From assembly GCA_017466375.1 (NCBI GenBank), contig JAFTUH010000015.1, forward strand, positions 1 through 47,412: a DNA stretch of 47,412 bases, given 5' to 3'. A program made the position numbers and the translations under genes. This document shows, piece by piece, positions 9,003-15,875 of this stretch (position 1 is its first letter; each line of letters begins with the position of its first letter). Source of the DNA: Clostridia bacterium (GTDB lineage: Bacteria; Bacillota; Clostridia; Oscillospirales; CAG-272). The notes below the pieces were generated by a model. The model was given only the letters and a program-made list of their open reading frames with translations, did not search any database and was not told the DNA's origin.

Positions 9003-9896
9003 TTACTCAATGTTCTGGATCTGTTCGCGGATCTTTTCAAATTCGCTCTTCATCTCCACGACAAGGCGGGCGATGCCCACGTTGTTTGCTTTGGAACCGA
9101 TCGTGTTGACCTCGCGGTTCATCTCCTGCAGAAGGAAGTCGAGCTTGCGTCCGGCAGGCTCGGGACTGTCAAGAATCTCGGTAAGAGCAGAGAAGTGCGA
9201 GCCGAGACGGACAAGCTCCTCATCGATGGCGGCACGGTCGGCAAAAATCGCAACCTCAGTGAGTATCCGTGTCTCATCGATCTGGATGGAGTAGTTCTCC
9301 AGAATCTTGCGGATGCGGGTGTCCAGCTTTTCCTTGTATCCCTCAATATCCGCCTCGGAGAACGTTTTGATCTGTGCGGCACACGCCTTGATTTTTTCTG
9401 CCTTGGCGAGAATGTCCACGCGGAGGTTTTCGCCCTCCCGTTCTCTTGCGGCGAGGAATGCATCAATGGCGCCGGAAAGCACCGCGCGGATGTCTTCCCA
9501 GTCGCGCTCCATATCGTCCTCCGGCTTTTTGATGAGGAACAAATCACGGTTGGCGGCGACGGACATGACTGTGATATCATCCTTCAGTCCGAACTGATCG
9601 CGCAGGGTGTACAGCGCATCGAGATACGACTGTGCCAAAGCGCAGTCGGGTGTGATAACGACGCCGTCCTGCTCGAGCACATCGATGCCGATGAACACCT
9701 CAATTTTGCCTCGGACGATGCCGCGCTCCGTCAGGTACGCCTTGATCTTTTCCTCGAGGAAAGAGTACGCGCGCGGCAGACGGACGGTGCAGTCGAGAAA
9801 GCGGCTGTTGACGCTTTTGATCTCTGCAGTAATGTCTTTCGTGCCCGACGCGTTCAGCGCACGTGCCCGACCGAAAGCAGTCATACTTTTCAGCAT
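9003..9896 (-). CDS. yicC: YicC/YloC family endoribonuclease
   Basis: Conserved stress-associated protein reported as an endoribonuclease. The 297-residue protein has the N-terminal signature MLKSMTAFGRA, the KSVNSRFLD segment and the C-terminal LDFLLQEMNREVNTIGSKA motif. It is the first gene of the long minus-strand operon and has a sigma-A promoter at 9958-9987. Its likely Shine-Dalgarno (GGGAGA) lies 12 bases before ATG 9896 and sits in one arm of a small hairpin (9909-9927). Confidence 0.95.
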   Translation of the reverse strand: MLKSMTAFGRARALNASGTKDITAEIKSVNSRFLDCTVRLPRAYSFLEEKIKAYLTERGIVRGKIEVFIGIDVLEQDGVVITPDCALAQSYLDALYTLRDQFGLKDDITVMSVAANRDLFLIKKPEDDMERDWEDIRAVLSGAIDAFLAAREREGENLRVDILAKAEKIKACAAQIKTFSEADIEGYKEKLDTRIRKILENYSIQIDETRILTEVAIFADRAAIDEELVRLGSHFSALTEILDSPEPAGRKLDFLLQEMNREVNTIGSKANNVGIARLVVEMKSEFEKIREQIQNIE

Positions 9897-9957
9897 TTTT
9901 ATGGCTTATCTCCCGATTGCGGGGAGAAACTCCTTTATACATCTTATTATATACTAT

Positions 9958-9987
9958 ATTATAATCCATTTCCGGCTCTTTTGTCAA
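9958..9987 (-). promoter_or_regulatory. Sigma-A promoter of the yicC operon
   Basis: Minus strand: -35 TTGACA (9982-9987), 18-base spacer, -10 TATAAT (9958-9963). Both hexamers are perfect. It would drive yicC-remA-gmk-rpoZ and, past the rpoZ hairpin, the rest of the operon. Confidence 0.85.
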
Positions 9988-10013
9988 CTTTTTGCCGCTA
10001 TTTTTGGTGAAAA

Positions 10014-10047
10014 CATAAAAAGAAACTGCCGATTTTACACGGCAGTT
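10014..10047 (-). terminator. Terminator of the DUF5685-DnaJ-membrane protein operon
   Basis: Minus strand: an 8-bp stem AACTGCCG / CGGCAGTT with an 8-base loop (10024-10047), then TCTTTTTATG. It lies 25 bases past the stop of the membrane protein gene. Confidence 0.8.
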
Positions 10048-10072
10048 CGACATTATCACAAGAGATAACGGA

Positions 10073-10618
10073 TTATTCTTTGAGTCCTTTGATTTTCAGC
10101 CGTCTTCGCAGGCGGACGAGGTAGACCGTAACGCACACGGTGAGGCAGAGGTCATACACGATAAACACGGCGTTTCCGAGAAGAATCTCCGACAGAACGA
10201 ATTCGTATCCGGCGCCCGACAGACCGAGGATTTTCTGTGCCAGCAGGATAAACAGAAGCTGCATCGTATTGAACAGCGACAGCTTCAGAATCCACGCGAT
10301 GATCGACCTGTATTTTTCAAACCACGACTTGAAGATCGGATAAGCACCGCCCAGCAGGTATAGCAGCGCCGCCGCCTTTGAGGGCAGAAAAAGCAGCGAA
10401 AGAACCGCTGTCACCCCGTAGATGAGCCATGCCCACTTCTCACCGATCTCGATCACGGCAAAAACGATGCAGAAAGAGGCGAGCATTATCATCGTGAGAT
10501 CGAGTATGTCCGTGACAGCGCCGATCATCAGAAAAACGATGCCGAGAGCGGCAAGAAGACTGCAAACGGCGATGCGTCTCGTGCGCAGAGACGTTTCACC
10601 GAGCTTGTTTTTTTTCAT
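10073..10618 (-). CDS. Small multi-pass membrane protein of unknown function
   Basis: 181 residues with about five hydrophobic segments (roughly 17-37, 40-60, 63-85, 105-130, 145-168) and basic ends (KKNKLGETSLRTRR at the start, RLRRRLKIKG at the end). I do not recognise a named family; the layout resembles small conserved clostridial membrane proteins and loosely the S components of ECF transporters, but no ligand motif is visible. It is the last gene of the operon with the DUF5685 and DnaJ genes, 10 bases after the DnaJ stop, so all three probably act together. Confidence 0.8.
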   Translation of the reverse strand: MKKNKLGETSLRTRRIAVCSLLAALGIVFLMIGAVTDILDLTMIMLASFCIVFAVIEIGEKWAWLIYGVTAVLSLLFLPSKAAALLYLLGGAYPIFKSWFEKYRSIIAWILKLSLFNTMQLLFILLAQKILGLSGAGYEFVLSEILLGNAVFIVYDLCLTVCVTVYLVRLRRRLKIKGLKE

Positions 10619-10628
10619 AATACCTCCG

Positions 10629-11249
10629 TCAGCAGCAGCGGATCAGATCGCCGCCGCAGCATTCGCAAAGACAGTCCGCGCAGATGAGGGACGTGCAGAG
10701 ATCAGAACCCGAGCATCCGCTGCCGTACTGCGTCGTCGTGTACGGAGATCCGTAGCCGGAGGCTTGGGAGCGCAGACGCTGTTTTGCCGCGGCGTATTCC
10801 TGATTCGACGGATCGAGGTAGCAGGCGGTGTCGATGTATTTCTGCGCGTCGTACAGATAGCCGCGCTGCAGGAGCACGCATCCCTTCAAAAAGTTCCACT
10901 CCGCGCCGCGCTCACTCTGCGGCGTTGCGTTCAGGATCAGTTCGGCATCGGAGAAGTGTCCCATGTTGAAAAGCTGCCGTACACGGGCAAAATCGCCGCT
11001 TGTATGCGCAGATCCCGCGTTATAAGCGCCTCCCGCGCCATAGCTGTCCGAGGAGGTTCCCGCACGCATCTTCTGGATAGCGTCATATGCCTCGTTGATC
11101 TCTTTCATCTTTTCTTCAGCGAGATCGGCGAGACCGCTGTCCGCATAGTTGTCCGGATGATATTTCCGTGCAAGCGTACGGTATGCTTTTTTGATGTCTT
11201 CGTCTGAGGCGTCGCGTGCGACACCCAGTATCGTATAAGGATCTTTCAT
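10629..11249 (-). CDS. DnaJ-domain protein with cysteine-rich C-terminal tail
   Basis: 206 residues. The N-terminal J domain (about 1-65) includes the HPD tripeptide in RKYHPDNY, which stimulates Hsp70 ATPase. A middle part (about 85-165) looks like TPR helices (FNMGHFSDAELIL, AEWNFLKGCVLLQRGYL). The last 28 or so residues contain nine cysteines, including CADCLCECC and a terminal CC. Zn-finger and substrate domains of true DnaJ are absent, so this is a specialised J-protein, not the general chaperone. It lies between the DUF5685 gene and the membrane protein gene. The tail suggests metal binding or lipidation (inference). Confidence 0.88.
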   Translation of the reverse strand: MKDPYTILGVARDASDEDIKKAYRTLARKYHPDNYADSGLADLAEEKMKEINEAYDAIQKMRAGTSSDSYGAGGAYNAGSAHTSGDFARVRQLFNMGHFSDAELILNATPQSERGAEWNFLKGCVLLQRGYLYDAQKYIDTACYLDPSNQEYAAAKQRLRSQASGYGSPYTTTQYGSGCSGSDLCTSLICADCLCECCGGDLIRCC

Positions 11250-11293
11250 AAATACTTCAGCTGTAATCCTTTCAGTGTACGTGAATATAAAAG

Positions 11294-12217
11294 TCAGTCG
11301 GGAAGGGCGAGTACACGCCGAAGCTCCGACGGCAGCCCGAGATACGCAGTGTTTTTGACGATGCCGGCTGTCTCCTTCTGACAGCGGGAAAAATCGATCA
11401 GCTCCAGCGCGTTCTGCAGTCTGATCAGATCACCGAGTGCGGCAGTGTATATGCTCTCGGCAATATCGGTACGCAGACGCGGCTTCGTGTGCGCGCGTCC
11501 GGTGTGATCCATGACCGTTTTCGTTTCAAATAAAGAGGCAGGATCGAGATCGGCATACAGACGCAGGATCGGATTGTACGTGCCGGATTTCGCATCCTCT
11601 GCGGCATCATCCGCGGCGTCCGCCACATAGATGAACCGACCGACGGCGGCACCGACCGTACGGGAGAGCCGTTCTTCGTTGCCGGTGAGCCCATGCGCGA
11701 AGATATTCCCGAGCAAATCGCCGAATACGCGTGCCGGTTCATCCAGCGAAGCACATCCGTCCGATTCAAGTGCGGACAGTTCGGTAAGCCGTGTCTGTAC
11801 ACTCTCCGCAAGCATATCGAGCCCGGCGGCACGTTTGCGGATCGATTTTGCGGCAGGGGAGAGAAGTCGTGCCGCAGCCCGTTTTCGTCCGGATTCGTCC
11901 GCCGCATCATCCGCAAGCTTTGCCGCGTTCAGAATGGCTGCGGCACCGGCGGCGTAGGTGAAGACGGGATTGTCATTCGCCATCGCACGCGCTTTGAAGG
12001 GATGGACCGGGCATCGGTGCTTCTCCACCGTAAAGGATACTCTTTCGACGGCGGAACGGAAGGCGCAGAGGAAGACGAAATCGTAGCTGAGTGTAAAGCG
12101 GGACGCACAGCCGGTGTGCTTACCCATCGCGCGGCAAAGACCACAGTAGATCGCGCGGTAGAGCTCGTTTTCGCATACGAGCATCTGCGGCACCAGCGGT
12201 CGGATATATCCGAACAT
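11294..12217 (-). CDS. DUF5685 family protein
   Basis: 307 residues, mostly helical, function unknown. The N-terminus MFGYIRPLVPQMLVCENELYRAIYCGLCRAM with the CGLC pair is typical of DUF5685, followed by SYDFVFLCAF and CPVHPFKARA. Two Asp-rich stretches stand out: LADDAADE and DAADDAAED followed by SGTYNPILRLY. They resemble the metal-binding boxes of isoprenoid-synthase-fold proteins, but that is only a resemblance. Start set at ATG 12217, with GTGAGGA about 7 bases upstream; an ATG at 12274 would add 19 unrelated residues and cover the promoter. First gene of a three-gene operon. Confidence 0.85.
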   Translation of the reverse strand: MFGYIRPLVPQMLVCENELYRAIYCGLCRAMGKHTGCASRFTLSYDFVFLCAFRSAVERVSFTVEKHRCPVHPFKARAMANDNPVFTYAAGAAAILNAAKLADDAADESGRKRAAARLLSPAAKSIRKRAAGLDMLAESVQTRLTELSALESDGCASLDEPARVFGDLLGNIFAHGLTGNEERLSRTVGAAVGRFIYVADAADDAAEDAKSGTYNPILRLYADLDPASLFETKTVMDHTGRAHTKPRLRTDIAESIYTAALGDLIRLQNALELIDFSRCQKETAGIVKNTAYLGLPSELRRVLALPD

Positions 12218-12247
12218 AGACGTCCTCACTTTCCAAGCTTTACATTT

Positions 12248-12276
12248 ATTATACAGCATAGTGTGAAAAAACACAA
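12248..12276 (-). promoter_or_regulatory. Sigma-A-like promoter of the DUF5685 operon
   Basis: Minus strand: -35 TTGTGT (12271-12276), 17-base spacer, -10 TATAAT (12248-12253). The -10 is perfect, the -35 keeps TTG. It starts transcription about 25 bases before the chosen ATG. Confidence 0.65.
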
Positions 12277-12400
12277 CGTATTCCCATGGACAAACTGTAA
12301 ACTCTTTGTGAGAAAAAGGAGAAAGATACGGTGGTTTTGCGCCTGTTTTTTGGTGTATTTTTTGAAATTACTTTTTTTTCATACTTTTCAAAAAAAGGTA

Positions 12401-12429
12401 TTGACAAAACGGAGCGCTTGTGGTATTAT
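12401..12429 (+). promoter_or_regulatory. Sigma-A promoter of the tRNA cluster
   Basis: -35 TTGACA (12401-12406), 17-base spacer, -10 TATTAT (12424-12429), ending 25 bases before the first tRNA. Near-consensus, as expected for stable RNA. Confidence 0.88.
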
Positions 12430-12454
12430 ATTTAGGCGACGTTGACGCGCCTAT

Positions 12455-12528
12455 GCGGGTGTAGTTCAGTGGTAGAATTCCAGCCTTCCAAGCTGGTTAT
12501 GTGGTTTCGATTCCCATCACCCGCTCCA
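12455..12528 (+). tRNA. tRNA-Gly (anticodon TCC)
   Basis: Acceptor stem GCGGGTG / CACCCGC, discriminator T, encoded CCA at 12526-12528. Anticodon arm CCAGC-CTTCCAA-GCTGG gives anticodon TCC. Oddities: position 53 is T facing C61, which breaks the normally invariant 53:61 pair of the T-arm, and the D-stem closes with a G-T pair at 10:25. First tRNA of the Gly-Arg-His operon. Confidence 0.93.
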
Positions 12529-12558
12529 TTTACCCCGTACAGGGCGGCAAGTACTTTT

Positions 12559-12635
12559 GTACCTTTAGCTCAGCTGGATAGAGCAACTGCCTTCTAAGCA
12601 GTAGGTCGAGGGTTCGAGTCCCCCAAGGTACGCCA
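12559..12635 (+). tRNA. tRNA-Arg (anticodon TCT)
   Basis: Acceptor stem GTACCTT / AAGGTAC, discriminator G, encoded CCA. Anticodon arm CTGCC-TTCTAAG-CAG region gives anticodon TCT, reading AGA and AGG. The T-stem pairs GAGGG with CCCCC, leaving an A-C mismatch at 50:64. Confidence 0.94.
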
Positions 12636-12638
12636 TAC

Positions 12639-12716
12639 GGTGGGTGTAGCTCAGTTGGTTAGAGCGCCAGGTTGTGGCCCTGGAGGTCGTGGGTTCGAAT
12701 CCCATCATTCACCCCA
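12639..12716 (+). tRNA. tRNA-His (anticodon GTG)
   Basis: Anticodon GTG. The extra G(-1) at 12639 faces C73, the hallmark of tRNA-His. Acceptor stem GTGGGTG / CATTCAC has two adjacent G-T pairs (4:69 and 5:68). CCA is encoded (12714-12716). Last tRNA in the cluster, followed at once by a terminator. Confidence 0.95.
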
Positions 12717-12719
12717 GAA

Positions 12720-12753
12720 AAAATCCCGTGCAGAAGCGCGGGATTTTGTTTTT
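12720..12753 (+). terminator. Terminator of the tRNA operon
   Basis: A 12-bp stem AAAATCCCGTGC / GCGCGGGATTTT (one G-T pair) with an AGAA tetraloop, running into TTTTGTTTTT. Confidence 0.9.
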
Positions 12754-12763
12754 CAAAAAGAAA

Positions 12764-12790
12764 GCCGAAGCATTCCGCTTCGGCCTTTTT
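12764..12790. terminator. Bidirectional terminator between the tRNAs and the TSCPD gene
   Basis: Stem GCCGAAGC / GCTTCGGC with a 5-base loop. It is followed by CTTTTTT on the plus strand and, on the minus strand, by TTTCTTTTTG after the stem. It would end the DUF1700-DUF4097-TSCPD operon and back up the tRNA terminator. Confidence 0.85.
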
Positions 12791-12795
12791 TGTTG

Positions 12796-13044
12796 TTACG
12801 CACCGATTGCTTCCTTGAGCGCGGCGGCAAGCTGATCGGCACACGAGGTGTTTTTGAATCCGCATGTGTTGCCGGAGAGGAGCGTAATAACCTTGTCGGC
12901 GTCCATGCCCTCGACCAGCTTTGCGATCGCCTTCAGATTGCCGTTGCATCCGCCGGTGAAGGCAACGTTTTTAACCTTTCCGTCCTCGATTTCAAAGGAG
13001 ATCTGAGAGGAACAGGTGCCTTTCGTTTTGTAGTTGTACGTCAT
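12796..13044 (-). CDS. TSCPD domain protein (TIGR03905-like)
   Basis: 82 residues, function unknown. Three features identify the small stand-alone TSCPD family: YKTKGTCSSQISFEIEDG, FTGGCNGNLKAI, and NTSCADQLAAAL, the motif that names the family. The related domain occurs at the C-terminus of some ribonucleotide reductases. Four cysteines (in GTCSS, GGCNG, NTCGF and TSCAD) could bind a metal. AAAGGATA precedes ATG 13044. It lies 16 bases after the DUF4097 gene and is probably co-transcribed. Confidence 0.88.
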   Translation of the reverse strand: MTYNYKTKGTCSSQISFEIEDGKVKNVAFTGGCNGNLKAIAKLVEGMDADKVITLLSGNTCGFKNTSCADQLAAALKEAIGA

Positions 13045-13060
13045 TTTTTATCCTTTCGTT

Positions 13061-13987
13061 TTACTGTCCGGGGGTCGGAGCAGGTGTGATTTCTTTCAAA
13101 GAGATGCTTGCTTTCGCCGATGTGAATTTGATATTGCCGACAGGGGTTTCAGCGGTTGCTGACGCGGAATACGGACGCGGACGGTCCATGCCGCCGATGT
13201 TCGCTTTGCCTTCACCTGAGCCGATGTCGATGTTGTAGTCGGACAGCGTGATCGGTGCAGTGATTGCGATGTCGCCTTCATCCGTCTCAATATCCAGCGA
13301 TTGGAAAAACATATTATCCGCCTCGATAAAGCCGTGCGACGCATCCATTGTGACGGCGTTGAACGTCGTATCAGTGAATGTCAGATCGGATACGGGAGCG
13401 TTTACGGTGAGAGCTGAGGAGGTGTGCAGACCGTCAGCTTTCAGAATCAGCGATTCAGTTGCCGTCGCCGTGATATCGCAGACGGCACTCAGATTCTGTA
13501 TCTCCATCGTACAGTTTTTTGCCGTTACGGTAATAACCCTCAGGTTTTCCGTGGCAAGGCTGTTCAGATAGATGTTTACGCGGCGCACACCCTCCGGCTG
13601 TTTTGCGCGGAGAAAATAACGGATACCACTGAACGAGAATCCGTTTTGCAGATCAAACATGGACTTTATGTCCGTGATTTCATCCAGCTTGACGTTTTTT
13701 CCCGCTGTCGTGAGATTGTACATTCCATCGCGGAAATTCAGAATCTCAATGTAGGATTTTTCAGCGCCGCCGATAATGTAGATTTCCGCATCACTGAACG
13801 CAAGCTCGAGTTTCGTAATCGGCTGATCGGAGAAATCCTCCGTACGTCTTGTGCCGCCGTCCTCCGTATCGCTGAACAGGAGATATCCGTCCGCCTCGGC
13901 AATATTGCGTGCCACAGAGCAGGTGATCATGCCGGCAATAATGAGCAGAGCGGCAACGACAAGAAATACAACAGATGTCGGTTTCAC
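13061..13987 (-). CDS. DUF4097-type beta-repeat protein, membrane-anchored
   Basis: 308 residues: one N-terminal membrane segment (about 5-24), then a long beta-rich exported part (SDAEIYIIGG, NLRVITVTAKN, SLDIETDEGDIAI, DYNIDIGSGEG) typical of DUF4097 'putative adhesin' repeats, ending in a Pro-rich tail. The start codon is GTG (13985-13987), overlapping the DUF1700 stop as GTGA. DUF1700 and DUF4097 proteins are commonly paired and are thought to work in envelope stress sensing; that role is inference here. Confidence 0.8.
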   Translation of the reverse strand: MKPTSVVFLVVAALLIIAGMITCSVARNIAEADGYLLFSDTEDGGTRRTEDFSDQPITKLELAFSDAEIYIIGGAEKSYIEILNFRDGMYNLTTAGKNVKLDEITDIKSMFDLQNGFSFSGIRYFLRAKQPEGVRRVNIYLNSLATENLRVITVTAKNCTMEIQNLSAVCDITATATESLILKADGLHTSSALTVNAPVSDLTFTDTTFNAVTMDASHGFIEADNMFFQSLDIETDEGDIAITAPITLSDYNIDIGSGEGKANIGGMDRPRPYSASATAETPVGNIKFTSAKASISLKEITPAPTPGQ

Positions 13988-14814
13988 AGTTTATAGCACG
14001 CCTCCTTTGCTTTGTTGAACAGGAGCTTCAGCTTTTTTCTGCTGAAGCGGAAGAACACGCTGAGTTTGCGGATCAGCCACGGAATCAGCCGGATCGCGCA
14101 ATTGTAGAGCAGGATTCCGCCAAGCATTACACAGCCCGCAACAGTCAGACCCAGACCGATTTCATAAAGACCGGGTGCTGTGGAGATCGCCGTGATCAGC
14201 TGAACGATGCCGTAAATGATACCGACAAGGGAGACTGTCGTACCGATCGCGACACCGCCGATCAGCGCGGCGAAAAGCCCGGCGATCAAGGCGCAAAGCG
14301 TGGCGAATGCGGCGCCGAACAGCAGGTAAAAGAGAGCGAGCAGCACAGCCGTGATCGGAAGCGTACAGCAGAAAACCGTCCAAAACGTACGCTTGCCTCG
14401 CGGGGTAGGGGGGACGGGTGCGTCTTCGCTTTCCGGTTTCTGCGCAGGGACAACAACTGTTGGCGGCTCCTCCTGTTCATCAAACGGTTCCGAATCCGGT
14501 ATGGCTTTTCCGCCGGCGTATACCTTTACGTCATCGTCGCCTGCGTCGTCAGCCGTTTCATCCGAAGCGGTATCATCCTTCGGGGCAGATGCCTGCTCTG
14601 CCGGCTTCTTCTCTGCCGTTTTGCCCTTGAAATTGGCAATACCTTCGGCAAGCAGGGCGATCTCGGCAGAGTCATTCATCTGCTCGATGGCCTGTATATC
14701 ATCAGCATCCAAGGTGAGCGACAGAGAGCGAACGTGTCTCTCTGCCCGTTCGGGAGTAAACCCGCGCGCGATGAGCTCATCCCGCAATATTGTCAGAAAC
14801 TGCTTTTTTTCCAA
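13984..14814 (-). CDS. DUF1700-like membrane protein
   Basis: 276 residues. The N-terminal 70 residues match the DUF1700 pattern (KKQFLTILRDELIARGFTPERAERHVRSL). An acidic linker follows (TASDETADDAGDDD), then a hydrophobic C-terminal half with three or four membrane segments (TVFCCTLPITAVLLALFYLL, FATLCALIAGLFAALIGGV, VSLVGIIYGIVQLI, GLTVAGCVMLGGILLYN). Start chosen as TTG 14814, because AGAGGTGA lies 7 bases upstream and the family N-terminus begins there; an ATG at 14952 would add 46 unrelated residues. The PadR-type repressor that often precedes DUF1700 genes is absent. A weak promoter (TTGACA at 14887-14892) lies upstream. Confidence 0.78.
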   Translation of the reverse strand: MEKKQFLTILRDELIARGFTPERAERHVRSLSLTLDADDIQAIEQMNDSAEIALLAEGIANFKGKTAEKKPAEQASAPKDDTASDETADDAGDDDVKVYAGGKAIPDSEPFDEQEEPPTVVVPAQKPESEDAPVPPTPRGKRTFWTVFCCTLPITAVLLALFYLLFGAAFATLCALIAGLFAALIGGVAIGTTVSLVGIIYGIVQLITAISTAPGLYEIGLGLTVAGCVMLGGILLYNCAIRLIPWLIRKLSVFFRFSRKKLKLLFNKAKEACYKL

Positions 14815-14973
14815 AAGAAAATCACCTCTTTTCACGGAATCGGTGGATTTTTTGCCGGAAATGTGATACAATGGTGTATCCGTATATGTCAATAAGACGA
14901 TTCGGTATGCAAATTGTTCCGACAAAACACCGACCTGTATATATTTTACCAAAAAAGGATGTAAATATCAAGT

Positions 14974-15705
14974 ATGAGAGCAAGAAAAAAGAAGCACGGC
15001 AGTGAAAGACTTTCGGTTTTGAGTGCACTTTTGTGTCGAAATCCCGAAGAGATACGTAAAAATCCGTCCGCTCCGTTTGAAACGTCATTACCGCTTCGTC
15101 TGGAGATCGGCTGCGGCAAGGGCGATTTTATCACGGCGCTTTCCGCACGGGATACGGAGTACAACTACTATGCGATGGAGCTTGTGGATGACGTGCTCGT
15201 CGCCGCTGTCGAAAAATATGCTTCCTCTCGCGGACTTGGCAAGCTCGGTACGCACGGCGGCTGGGAGGCACCGGACGGTACGCTCTACCGTGAGACGTGG
15301 GAGATTCCGCTTGCCGATCGAGGCAACGTCCGCTTTCTGAACGGCGACGCAAAAACGCTCTCGGACTTTTTCCCCGACGGCACGTTTGATACGATCTATG
15401 CGAACTTCAGCGATCCGTGGCCGAAAAAGGGGTATGAGGATCGGCGTCTGACTGCGCCCGCCTTTCTCGATCTCTATGCGCGGCTTCTCAAGGACGGCGG
15501 CACGTTCTGCTTCAAAACGGACAACGTCGGCTTGTTTGAGTATTCACTGGAGACGGTGCGCGCGTCAAAGTTTGAACTCACGTTTGAATCGTGGGATCTG
15601 CACGCATCGGAGCGCGCGGCGACAAACATCATGACGGAGTACGAGCGCAATTTCTCCTCACAGGGGATGAAAATCCACTGTCTCGAGGCAGTGATACGGA
15701 AATAA
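14974..15705 (+). CDS. trmB: tRNA (guanine-46-N7) methyltransferase
   Basis: Makes m7G46 in the variable loop of tRNAs using SAM. The 243-residue protein shows LRLEIGCGKGDFITALS (SAM motif), ELVDDVLVAAVEK, FSDPWPKKGYEDRRLTAPAF (the family's catalytic and tRNA-binding signature) and TDNVGLFEYSLE. It is monocistronic between divergent DUF1700 and convergent ABC transporter genes. The ribosome site is weak (GGATG about 13 bases upstream of ATG 14974). Confidence 0.95.
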   Translation: MRARKKKHGSERLSVLSALLCRNPEEIRKNPSAPFETSLPLRLEIGCGKGDFITALSARDTEYNYYAMELVDDVLVAAVEKYASSRGLGKLGTHGGWEAPDGTLYRETWEIPLADRGNVRFLNGDAKTLSDFFPDGTFDTIYANFSDPWPKKGYEDRRLTAPAFLDLYARLLKDGGTFCFKTDNVGLFEYSLETVRASKFELTFESWDLHASERAATNIMTEYERNFSSQGMKIHCLEAVIRK

Positions 15706-15714
15706 GGAAACGAT

Positions 15715-15742
15715 GGGGGGGCTTTTTGAAAAAAGTCTCCCC
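15715..15742 (+). repeat. Hairpin repeat, copy 1 (GCTTTTTGAAAAAAG core)
   Basis: 13-bp stem: seven G then CTTTTT, pairing with AAAAAG then TCTCCCC, with two G-T pairs. It is followed by AATCCCC and ACAAAAGCT. The same arrangement appears in reverse orientation at 15810-15862, so the two copies face each other around the trmB terminator. Confidence 0.75.
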
Positions 15743-15771
15743 AAATCCCCTACAAAAGCTGCAATACATGA

Positions 15772-15806
15772 AAAAGACAGAGCGCAAGCTCTGCCTTTTC
15801 TTTTTT
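15772..15806 (+). terminator. Terminator after trmB, probably bidirectional
   Basis: Stem CAGAGC / GCTCTG with a GCAA tetraloop (15778-15793), extended by AAAAG / CTTTT across one mismatch, then CTTTTCTTTTTT. On the minus strand the same hairpin is followed by TCTTTTTC and could also stop the ABC operon. Confidence 0.85.
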
Positions 15807-15830
15807 ATAGAAGTTTTTGCGGAGGGGTAC

Positions 15831-15862
15831 GGGGAAGAGCTTTTTTCAAAAAGCGCCTCCCC
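15831..15862 (-). repeat. Hairpin repeat, copy 2, inverted
   Basis: Minus strand: GGGGAGGCGCTTTTT pairs with AAAAAGCTCTTCCCC, with one mismatch and one G-T pair, followed by GTACCCCTCCGCAAAAACT. It begins 14 bases after the ABC ATPase stop, so it forms the 3' end hairpin of that operon. The core and the downstream CCCC and CAAAA blocks match copy 1. Confidence 0.75.
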
Positions 15863-15875
15863 GTTTCTTTTTGAA

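Noticed and set aside
8811..10010. 399-codon plus-strand frame over remA and yicC
   Set aside because: Antisense to two conserved genes and crosses the yicC promoter.
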